Position numbers and translations under genes: made by a program. Shown here one piece after another: positions 33,862 through 39,412 of a stretch of 39,412 bases of DNA (position 1 is its first letter; each line of letters starts with the position of its first letter). Origin of the DNA: Pannonibacter carbonis (GTDB lineage Bacteria > Pseudomonadota > Alphaproteobacteria > Rhizobiales > Stappiaceae); assembly GCF_003012935.1 (NCBI RefSeq), contig NZ_PUDR01000025.1, positions 1-39,412 on the forward strand, given 5' to 3'. The notes under the pieces are model-generated. The model was given only the letters and a program-made list of their open reading frames with translations. It had not been told where the DNA came from and searched no databases.

Positions 33862-35067
33862 TCAGGCGGCAGACTTGCTCCAGAGAGGGAAGGGGTCGGT
33901 CATGTGGCGCCAGGCGGCCGGGGTGAAGCCCTTGGCGGGCACGAGGCATTCGGCCAGTTCCCGGCGCAGCGCCTCTTCGTCCATCGGGTCGCATCCGATG
34001 AAGACCAGTTCCTGCCGCCGGTCGCCCCAGACCGGGTCGAGGTAGCTTTCCATCGATCGGTGCCAGTCGGGATGGTCCGGCCAGTAGGACTTCGGCACCG
34101 CCGACCACCAGAGACCCCGCTTTTCAGTGCGCACCTGCGCGCCGGCCTGTGACAGTTCGCCGACGAAGTCCGGCCGGGTGGCGAGCCAGAAGAAGCCCTT
34201 GGCGCGAACAACGCCCGGCCAGGAGCGGTTGATGAAGGCCTGCAGCTTATCCGGGTCGAAAGGCTGGCGGGCGCGGAAGACGAAGGAGCGGATGCCGTAT
34301 TCTTCCGTCTCGGGCGTGTGATCGGCGAAGCCGTTCAGTTCCTTGTACCAGAGCGGATGGGTGTGGGCGCGCTCGAAGTCGAAGCGGCCGGTGCCGAGAA
34401 TGTCGGAGAGGGGAACCTGACCGAAGTCGGTCTCCACCAGCCGTGCTTCCGGGTTCAGCGACCGGATGATCTTGCGGGCAGCTTCGAGGTCCTGTGGCGC
34501 CGCACTGGAGACCTTGTTGAGAACGATGACGTCGGCAAACTCGATCTGATCGGTCAGGAGGTCGATGAGCGTGCGGGTGTCGTCCTCGCCCAGCGACTGG
34601 CCGATGTCAGTCAGGCTTTCGACCGAGCCGAATTGCGCCAGCAGGCCGGCTGCGTCGACCACGGTGACCATGGTGTCGAGCCGGGCGATGTCCGAGAGGC
34701 TCTCGTCGTTCTCGTCGCGGAACTCGAAGGTGGAGGCCACCGGCAGAGGCTCGGCGATGCCGGTGGATTCGATCAAGAGGTAATCGAAGCGGCCTTCCCC
34801 GGCGAGGCGCCGGACCTCAACGAGGAGATCGTCGCGCAAGGTGCAGCAGATGCAGCCGTTGGTCATCTCGACCAGCGTCTCCTCTGTGCGCGACAGGTTG
34901 GCACCGCCGTCGCGGATGAGGGCTGCGTCGATGTTCACTTCCGACATGTCGTTGACGATCACGGCAACCTTCAGGCCTTCGCGATTGGCCAGGACATGAT
35001 TGAGCAGCGTGGTCTTTCCGGCGCCGAGAAAGCCGGACAGCACGGTGACGGGCAGGCGTTTGGTCAT
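33862..35067 (-). CDS. CobW/COG0523-family GTP-binding metallochaperone
   Basis: This is a P-loop GTPase of about 401 residues. Walker [10 protein letters not shown] lies at residues 12-20, the metal-binding CxCC at residues 72-75 ([12 protein letters not shown]), and the GTPase base-recognition VLNKVSS around residue 170. The C-terminal CobW_C domain carries [19 protein letters not shown]. Such proteins deliver zinc (or another metal) to client enzymes. The start MTKRLP has GAGGGAGA 5 nt upstream. A Zur-like box overlaps its promoter region, which suggests that it is induced when zinc is scarce, like ZigA/YeiR-type members. It is divergent from the haem monooxygenase. Confidence 0.92.
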   Translation of the reverse strand: MTKRLPVTVLSGFLGAGKTTLLNHVLANREGLKVAVIVNDMSEVNIDAALIRDGGANLSRTEETLVEMTNGCICCTLRDDLLVEVRRLAGEGRFDYLLIESTGIAEPLPVASTFEFRDENDESLSDIARLDTMVTVVDAAGLLAQFGSVESLTDIGQSLGEDDTRTLIDLLTDQIEFADVIVLNKVSSAAPQDLEAARKIIRSLNPEARLVETDFGQVPLSDILGTGRFDFERAHTHPLWYKELNGFADHTPETEEYGIRSFVFRARQPFDPDKLQAFINRSWPGVVRAKGFFWLATRPDFVGELSQAGAQVRTEKRGLWWSAVPKSYWPDHPDWHRSMESYLDPVWGDRRQELVFIGCDPMDEEALRRELAECLVPAKGFTPAAWRHMTDPFPLWSKSAA

Positions 35068-35091
35068 GATCTCCCTCATGAATGACGCAAA

Positions 35092-35108
35092 ATGTAATAA
35101 CGTAACAT
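35092..35108. promoter_or_regulatory. Zur-like operator upstream of the CobW gene
   Basis: ATGTAATAACGTAACAT has complementary ends: ATGT-N-A...T-N-ACAT. This resembles alphaproteobacterial Zur boxes built on ATGTTATA...TATAACAT. It lies 25 bp upstream of the CobW start codon. Confidence 0.55.
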
Positions 35109-35205
35109 GTCTATAGCGACCCTGACCCGGCTTGCCAAGGCCTGCGTCAGCTTGACCACAGGCGGACGATGGCCAAACGCTTGACGGAGCGCCTTGATGA
35201 AAATA

Positions 35206-35220
35206 TGAGTTCGAAATTCA
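35206..35220. promoter_or_regulatory. TGA-N9-TCA iron-responsive (RirA-type) box
   Basis: TGA (35206-35208), nine bases, TCA (35218-35220). The centre TTCGAA makes it part of an imperfect ATGA-N-TT...AA-N-TCAT palindrome. The form TGA-N9-TCA is the IRO motif bound by RirA in rhizobia. It lies 57 bp before the start of the haem monooxygenase gene. Confidence 0.45.
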
Positions 35221-35276
35221 TGTATTTTGGTGGCGTGTCTGATCCGGCCGCTGCCCTGTCGAGAAGGACTGCAGGG

Positions 35277-35591
35277 ATGTTCATCGCGATGAACCGCTTC
35301 AAGGTGAAGACCGACCGGCAGGTGGAGTTCGAGGCGGTCTGGAAGGGGCGGGACTCGCGTCTGGCCGAGCTGCCGGGCTTTAAGGGCTTTCACCTGTTGA
35401 AGGGGCCAGTGAACGAGGACGACGGCATCACGCTCTATGCCTCGCACACGGTCTGGGCGAGCCGGGAGGACTTCCTGGCCTGGACGAAATCCGAGCAGTT
35501 CCGCGATGCCCATCGCAACGCCGGCGGCAACAAGGACCTCTATGCCGGTCCGCCGCAGTTCGAAGGCTTTGAAGCTGTCGAGGGCGCGTGA
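35277..35591 (+). CDS. antibiotic-biosynthesis-monooxygenase fold protein, IsdG-like haem-degrading type
   Basis: This 104-residue ferredoxin-like protein starts MFIAMNRFKV. The three residues needed by IsdG are present at the expected places: N6, W69 (FLAWTKSEQF) and H79 (RDAHR). The Trp-His spacing of 10 equals that in IsdG. It probably opens haem to release iron in the cytoplasm. The ATG has AGGACTGCAGGG upstream; an upstream extension of 36 codons overlaps regulatory sequence and is not conserved. A TGA-N9-TCA iron box precedes it. Its stop overlaps the start of the next gene by one base. Confidence 0.85.
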   Translation: MFIAMNRFKVKTDRQVEFEAVWKGRDSRLAELPGFKGFHLLKGPVNEDDGITLYASHTVWASREDFLAWTKSEQFRDAHRNAGGNKDLYAGPPQFEGFEAVEGA

Positions 35592-36085
35592 TGGACAAGA
35601 CCCCGAAGGACAGCGATGCTGCTGGCAAGCCGGCGTGTGGGGGAACTGGTGACGGCGGAGACGCCATGGTGCTGGCACGGGACGAACAGGCGGTGCTGCA
35701 GGTGCTGCGGTTTATCTGCCTGACCTATGCCAAACCGCAGGCACACAGCTGGGAACAGGCGCTGGCGATGGCCGCCGATGCATTCGGGCCGGCCGTTGGC
35801 GGCGAGGTTGCCGTGGCCGTGATGCAGCTGATGCGGGCGATCCGCGTGACCCGGCGCACGACGTTCCGGTTTCGGGACCCGAACTGCGCCTGCTGCCGCA
35901 CGCGCTTGTCAGACGTGGAGGCGAAGGTGATCACGCTGGTTCGGGCCGCACGCAAGGACCCCTTGCGTCCGGCCCGGGTGGATGCGCTGATCCTGACCGA
36001 GGGCGGCCCGACCGCCGCCGTCCTGGCGGAAGCAGATCGGCTGGCCGGTGTGCTGGAACGGCGATTGATCGCACGCGCGGCGTGA
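35591..36085 (+). CDS. unknown protein with CxCC motif, coupled to the haem monooxygenase
   Basis: This protein has about 164 residues. A polar N-terminal 25 residues (C16 included) is followed by a helical domain: QAVLQVLRFICLTYAKPQAHSWEQAL, AFGPAVGGEVAVAVMQLMRAIR. A cysteine cluster C99-x-C101-C102 sits in RDPNCACCRTRLSDVE, followed by helices to the end. I do not recognise the family. The cluster could bind a metal or haem. The ATG overlaps the preceding stop (TGATG pattern), so it is co-translated with the IsdG-like protein; an internal ATG at codon 26 is possible. The co-expression suggests a part in iron or haem handling. Confidence 0.7.
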   Translation: MDKTPKDSDAAGKPACGGTGDGGDAMVLARDEQAVLQVLRFICLTYAKPQAHSWEQALAMAADAFGPAVGGEVAVAVMQLMRAIRVTRRTTFRFRDPNCACCRTRLSDVEAKVITLVRAARKDPLRPARVDALILTEGGPTAAVLAEADRLAGVLERRLIARAA

Positions 36086-36130
36086 TCCGCCTGGGCTTCA
36101 AACGGCTGAACAGCCTGTCACCTCTCCATC

Positions 36131-36288
36131 GTCATCCTCGGCCTTGAGCCGAGGATCTATACAAATCAATGGTTTGCAGATGGTCGGGACAGGCCCGAGC
36201 ATGACGAAGGAGAGGATTGTGTCCCTTGCAATTCCTCCAAGCCCGGGTGCTCCGGTCCCGGCTCGGCGCTGCGCCTGGCCGGGATGAC
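36131..36288. repeat. BIME-like element with palindromic ends
   Basis: The left end is a hairpin, GTCATCCTCGG with CCGAGGAT. The right end, GGTCCCGGCTCGGCGCTGCG...GGATGAC, is related to that of the element at 30150-30280. It lies between convergent genes (the CxCC protein and rlmB). Confidence 0.7.
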
Positions 36289-36317
36289 GCGGGGGAGGTC
36301 CGGGTCTGTTGCCTGCC

Positions 36318-37202
36318 TCAAAGCCCCATCTTGGAGCGGGCGAGGTAGAGCGACAGCACGGCGGCGTTTGACACGTTGAGCGAGCGGATCTCGCCGGGCA
36401 TGTCGAGGCGGGCGAGGGTGTCGCAGGCCGCGCGCACACCCTGGCGCACGCCCTTGCCCTCGGAACCCAGCACAAGCACGGTCTTGTCGCCGAATGTGGT
36501 TTCCTCAAGCGTGGCCGGTCCATCGCTGTCGAGCGCAACGCGGAAGAAGCCTTCCTCGCCCATCTCATCGAGGAACCGGGCGAGGTTCTTGACCCGCACA
36601 TGCTTGATCATGTCGAGCGCGCCGGAGGCGGATTTGGCGAGCACCGAGCCTTCTTCCGGCGCATGCCGTTCGGTTGTGACGACGGCGTCAGCGGCAAGCG
36701 CCACGGCCGAGCGCAGGATCGCGCCGACATTATGCGGATCGGTGACCTGATCGAGCACCAGCACCAGCCTTGCGCCCTTCAGTTCCTTGACGCCATAGGC
36801 CGGCAGGGGATCGGCTTCCAGGATCATGCCCTGGTGCACCGCATCCTTGGTGACCATGCGGTCCAGCGCCCGCGGAGCCGTGATCTCGACGGGCACGTCG
36901 ATCTTGACGCCCCGCTCTTCCAGGCGGTTGACGGCGTTCTCCGTGGCAAAGAGCTTGATGCGCTTGCGATCGCGGTTCGCGAAGGCGGCCTCGACCGTGT
37001 GCAGGCCGTAAAGCAGCACCGGGCCTTCCGGCGGCAGGCCGGGGCGGCGCGGGCCGGGTTTGACGAAGCCGCGACCGGGCTTGTCGCGCTGCCAGGGCGC
37101 GCGGTCGCCACCTGCGCCGCCAGCGCCTTTCGGGCCGGATTTGCGGAAGCCGCCAGCCCCGGCGGGGCGGGGGCGCTTGCTGGAAAATGTGTCGTCGCTC
37201 AT
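36318..37202 (-). CDS. rlmB: 23S rRNA (guanosine-2'-O-)-methyltransferase RlmB
   Basis: This 294-residue SpoU/TrmH-type knot methyltransferase modifies a guanosine of 23S rRNA using S-adenosylmethionine. The N-terminal 50 residues are Gly/Pro/basic and disordered, then comes the substrate-binding L30e-like domain (GPVLLYGLHTVEAAF). The three knot motifs are present: NVGAILRSAVAL near residue 158, VLVLGSEGKGVRQG near 245, and IRSLNVSNAAVLSLYLAR at the end. The start ATG is at 37202. It lies downstream of the MarR-thioesterase pair on the same strand. Confidence 0.95.
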   Translation of the reverse strand: MSDDTFSSKRPRPAGAGGFRKSGPKGAGGAGGDRAPWQRDKPGRGFVKPGPRRPGLPPEGPVLLYGLHTVEAAFANRDRKRIKLFATENAVNRLEERGVKIDVPVEITAPRALDRMVTKDAVHQGMILEADPLPAYGVKELKGARLVLVLDQVTDPHNVGAILRSAVALAADAVVTTERHAPEEGSVLAKSASGALDMIKHVRVKNLARFLDEMGEEGFFRVALDSDGPATLEETTFGDKTVLVLGSEGKGVRQGVRAACDTLARLDMPGEIRSLNVSNAAVLSLYLARSKMGL

Positions 37203-37317
37203 GGAGCTGTCATAAAGGCAATCGCGGTCCAGTTGAACCGCGATTTTCAGGGCATTGACCGCAACAGGCGGCTTTTGTGCCCGGGCAGGGCAGTCTACCT
37301 GCTCCCGGTGCCCGGCT

Positions 37318-37824
37318 TCAGGCCGTTTGCAGCGGGAAGATCATGCAGGTGACGGTGCCGTGGGCGATCAGCTTGCCCTTGGCATCGACCAGGCGGCCTT
37401 CGGCGGTGGCGAGGCGGCTGCCGCGATGGGCGACCAGTCCTTCACAGCGCACCTCGCCGGAACCGGGCATCAGCGGGCGCACCATGTTCACGGTGAGCGA
37501 GGTGGTCGTGTAGATCTCGCCGGGCTTCAGTTCCGTGTGGACAGCGCAGCTCATGGATGTGTCGAGGATGGTGGAGATCCAGCCGCCATGCACGGTGCCT
37601 TGCGGGTTCATATGTGCCTTGCCGGGATTGCCCCGGAAGACGGCACGACCGGCCTCCGCTGTTTCCAGGAAGATCTGCATGGTCACCATGATCGGCGGGG
37701 CGGGCAGCTTGCCCTCCTTCATATGCTGGAAGATCTCCAGACCGGACAGCTTGGTGATTTCGGTGAGAGGCAGGGCGCCGAGCTGAAGGTTGGCAAGATC
37801 AGGGGCCGGAGTAGCTGATGTCAT
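37318..37824 (-). CDS. PaaI-family hot-dog thioesterase
   Basis: This 168-residue protein has the hot-dog fold. NPQGTVHGGWISTILDTSMSCAVHTEL is the catalytic helix with the conserved HGG and the D/S region. TTTSLTVNMVRPLMPGSGEVRCEG and RLATAEGRLVDAKGKLIAHGTVTCMIF follow. It hydrolyses acyl- or aryl-CoA thioesters; the substrate is unknown. I chose MTSATPAPD (37824), with AAAGGA 8 nt upstream, rather than a TTG 6 codons earlier. The MarR gene is 50 nt upstream, which suggests an operon in which MarR controls the thioesterase. Confidence 0.9.
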   Translation of the reverse strand: MTSATPAPDLANLQLGALPLTEITKLSGLEIFQHMKEGKLPAPPIMVTMQIFLETAEAGRAVFRGNPGKAHMNPQGTVHGGWISTILDTSMSCAVHTELKPGEIYTTTSLTVNMVRPLMPGSGEVRCEGLVAHRGSRLATAEGRLVDAKGKLIAHGTVTCMIFPLQTA

Positions 37825-37874
37825 GTGAGGTGTCCTTTGCAAGGAAGGCGGGAAGGGGCAGGAAGCGGCGCCGA

Positions 37875-38405
37875 TCAGTCCGCAGGCGCTGCCACATCAG
37901 GCGATGCGGATGGGCTCAGCTGCCGGAGCGCGTCGCGCAGGCGTTTCAGGCTGGCGCGAATTGTCGAGGCGTCTGACGGTCCGAGTTCTCCAAGAAGCGT
38001 GGTCTGGGCCGTCGCCCAGGCAACTGATGCCTGGAACAAGGCCGCGCGTCCTGCATCAGTCAGCGCCGGCAGCTGACGTCGCCCCGCGCCCGGCGCCAGT
38101 TCAATCAGGCCGGCCGCCTGCAGCGGCTTGAGGTTTCGGGTCAAGGTCGACCGGTCGATGGAAAGAAACGAGGCAAGGTCACCAAGCGATGCCGGATTGC
38201 GGGAGGCGATCCCGGCCAGCAGCGAGAACTGGGTGACCTCCAGCCCGACCTCGGCCAGATGCGCATTATAATGCCGGGTGATCAGGTTGGAGGTCCGGCG
38301 CACGGCGAGACCAAAGCAGCCCCGTGCCATGGCATCGACATCCGGACCATCCGGCTGGACCTGCGGATCAGCTTGACGCCCGTCAGGGGGAGGGGGGTAG
38401 GACAT
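37875..38405 (-). CDS. MarR-family transcriptional regulator
   Basis: This 176-residue winged-helix protein carries LEVTQFSLLAGIASRNPASLGDLASFLSIDRSTLTRNLKPLQAAGLIELAPGAGRRQLPALTDAGRAAL, the MarR core with the recognition helix DRSTLTRNL. The first 28 residues are proline-rich and polar; the ATG at 38405 is possible but a start at MARGCFG is not excluded. It probably represses its own operon and the thioesterase, with a phenolic or acyl-CoA-type inducer. Two operator-like sites lie upstream. Confidence 0.92.
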   Translation of the reverse strand: MSYPPPPDGRQADPQVQPDGPDVDAMARGCFGLAVRRTSNLITRHYNAHLAEVGLEVTQFSLLAGIASRNPASLGDLASFLSIDRSTLTRNLKPLQAAGLIELAPGAGRRQLPALTDAGRAALFQASVAWATAQTTLLGELGPSDASTIRASLKRLRDALRQLSPSASPDVAAPAD

Positions 38406-38423
38406 GCTTACCTGCTTCTGATG

Positions 38424-38436
38424 TTGCAGCTACAAG
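38424..38436. promoter_or_regulatory. MarR operator-like site, proximal
   Basis: TTGCAGCTACAAG is an imperfect palindrome (TTG-N-AGCT-N-CAA). It lies 19-31 bp before the MarR start codon and recurs 31 bp upstream. Confidence 0.5.
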
Positions 38437-38454
38437 AGCTGAAGGCGCTGCCTA

Positions 38455-38467
38455 TTGCAAGTACAAG
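38455..38467. promoter_or_regulatory. MarR operator-like site, distal
   Basis: TTGCAAGTACAAG matches the proximal site at 11 of 13 positions. The 31-bp distance, about three helical turns, puts both on the same face of the DNA. Confidence 0.5.
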
Positions 38468-38809
38468 AATCGAATCGAACCGTCCGACCCGCTTGCGCCG
38501 AACCGGATGGCAGTCAGGGGCCCGCCGAAGCGCTCCGGTGACACAATGAGGGCTACGGTCATGGGACGCCGGCCGGCAGGATCTGCAAAACGGGAGCATC
38601 AGACCTGTGATTATCTGGCAAAATGGGGCGGAACCGGCGGGATCTGCGGTTGCCGAGGCTGTGGCAAGCGGCGGGTGCGGTGGGGAAAACCCCTGTGGAA
38701 ACAATGGAAGGCACTGAGTCCGCTGCGGCATTTATGAGGTACATGCAGCCTCCGGCGGCGAAAAACGCAGGTCATCGGGCATTTTGTCACCTGACCCGGC
38801 AAATCGGCG
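38468..38809. other. gene-free stretch upstream of the tRNA promoter
   Basis: Short open frames exist on both strands, but none has a convincing start, codon use or family likeness. One plus-strand frame ends in a cysteine-rich stretch (GGICGCRGCGKRR). I see no clear gene, repeat or RNA here. Confidence 0.5.
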
Positions 38810-38838
38810 TTGACAGGGCAGGACTGCATCTGCATAAC
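38810..38838 (+). promoter_or_regulatory. sigma-70-type promoter of the tRNA-Tyr/tRNA-Gly/tuf unit
   Basis: TTGACA (38810-38815) and CATAAC (38833-38838) are separated by 17 nt. The -35 is the exact consensus. The tRNA-Tyr gene begins 82 nt downstream of the -10. Confidence 0.65.
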
Positions 38839-38920
38839 ACGCGCCACAGGACACCCCGCACTTGCGGCGGGGCGGTCTGTGAAGCCATCCTGACTGCTTC
38901 GGACAGAGGCTCGACGGAAT

Positions 38921-39005
38921 GGAGGAGTGCCCGAGTGGCTAAAGGGGACGGACTGTAAATCCGTTGGCTAAGCCTACGTTGGTTCGAATCCAACCTCCTC
39001 CACCA
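38921..39005 (+). tRNA. tRNA-Tyr (GTA anticodon)
   Basis: This is an 85-nt type II tRNA with encoded CCA. The acceptor GGAGGAG pairs with CTCCTCC. Anticodon loop CTGTAAA gives GTA. The variable arm (TTGGCTAAGCCTACG region) is long, as in tRNA-Tyr. It is followed by tRNA-Gly after 22 nt, the order seen before tuf in many alphaproteobacteria. Confidence 0.96.
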
Positions 39006-39027
39006 TCGTCCCCCGAAGTCCGGGTCA

Positions 39028-39101
39028 GCGGGTGTAGCTCAATGGTAGAGCAGCAGCCTTCCAAGCTGATGACGAGGGTTCGATTCCCTTCACCCGCTCC
39101 A
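39028..39101 (+). tRNA. tRNA-Gly (TCC anticodon)
   Basis: This is a 74-nt cloverleaf with encoded CCA. Acceptor GCGGGTG pairs with CACCCGC. The anticodon loop CTTCCAA gives TCC, and the T-arm AGGGTTCGATTCCCT is normal. It reads GGA codons. Confidence 0.96.
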
Positions 39102-39137
39102 TCACTGGGTGCCGATCAGAGTGACCGGTACGGGCAG

Positions 39138-39164
39138 GTTCTGTCCGGGGGTCCTGGACAGAAC
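39138..39164 (+). other. hairpin between tRNA-Gly and tuf
   Basis: GTTCTGTCC (39138-39146) pairs perfectly over 9 bp with GGACAGAAC (39156-39164) around a 9-nt loop. No T run follows, so it is unlikely to be a terminator. It could be an RNA processing site or a leader element of tuf. Confidence 0.55.
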
Positions 39165-39276
39165 GGGAAGCAATTCGCTGCCTCCGGGGCGCCTGAAATG
39201 GCGACCGCAGCGGCCGGAGCGCGTCCCGCCTCGAACCTAGACGACTGAACCGCGTAACGGATAGAGAGCGACGCCG

Positions 39277-39412
39277 ATGGCGAAGGAAAAGTTTGAGCGC
39301 ACGAAGCCGCACGTGAACATTGGCACGATTGGCCACGTTGACCACGGCAAGACGACGCTGACCGCAGCGATCACCATGACGCTGGCGGAAGTTGGCGGTG
39401 CAGTTGCCAAGG
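39277..39412 (+). CDS. tuf: elongation factor Tu (N-terminal part, cut by window edge)
   Basis: The first 45 codons of EF-Tu are present ([19 protein letters not shown]). The G1 loop GHVDHGKTT lies at residues 19-27. The protein carries aminoacyl-tRNA to the ribosome. It lies 175 nt after tRNA-Gly and is probably co-transcribed with both tRNAs from the promoter at 38810, though a second promoter in the gap is possible. Confidence 0.97.
   Translation, partial: MAKEKFERTKPHVNIGTIGHVDHGKTTLTAAITMTLAEVGGAVAK

Noticed and set aside
38623-38958. Plus-strand frame of 111 codons
   Set aside because: It runs through the promoter and into tRNA-Tyr and has no likely start site.

Overview
The window is GC-rich chromosomal DNA of an alphaproteobacterium, most likely of the order Hyphomicrobiales. 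A Stappiaceae-like genus is a guess. Signs are a BTLCP-type transglutaminase-like cysteine peptidase, DUF3126, a DUF2336 protein, a PF07310-type PAS protein, CtrA-type TTAA-N7-TTAAC boxes, a TGA-N9-TCA (RirA-type) iron box, and tRNA-Tyr, tRNA-Gly and tuf in a row at the right end.

Layout. 0-3.3 kb: an unknown partial gene, xanthine phosphoribosyltransferase, a CinA-like domain protein, a FAD monooxygenase and a zinc-finger protein. 3.5-6.7 kb: two overlapping alpha/beta hydrolase genes, a tandem cluster of nested-palindrome repeats, and an enoyl-CoA hydratase. 7-13.9 kb: housekeeping genes (cysE, DUF3126, hisI, folE, a NifU-like scaffold, yidD, thrS, an acyltransferase). 13.9-17.8 kb: a secreted beta-repeat protein, a nitroreductase/flavin reductase pair, a CBS protein and a rhomboid protease. 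18.5-29.1 kb: a surface and signalling stretch (PAS, double PilZ, BTLCP, gamma carbonic anhydrase, small membrane protein, lytic transglycosylase, DUF2336, Hpt) with several candidate CtrA boxes. A base-compositionally distinct FG-GAP/DUF4214 gene lies inside it between 181-bp direct repeats. 29.2-31.7 kb: NAD kinase and 6-phosphogluconate dehydrogenase. 31.9-32.9 kb: an AT-rich islet with a DUF4145-like gene at the 3' end of tRNA-Thr. 33-33.9 kb: a second cluster of the same nested-palindrome repeats. 33.9-36.1 kb: a metal locus, with a CobW GTPase behind a Zur-like box, divergent from an IsdG-like haem-degrading monooxygenase coupled to an unknown CxCC protein. 36.3-38.5 kb: rlmB, a thioesterase and a MarR regulator with a pair of operator-like sites. 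38.8-39.4 kb: a promoter, tRNA-Tyr, tRNA-Gly and the start of tuf.

The observations most worth following are the 144-bp elements with 35-bp self-palindromic inverted termini (four full copies and one collapsed copy in two clusters), the zinc/iron divergent locus with its unidentified CxCC protein, the start-codon hairpin of the BTLCP gene, the repeat-flanked FG-GAP gene, and an orphan minus-strand terminator that may end a small RNA. No prophage, CRISPR array or complete insertion sequence was seen.
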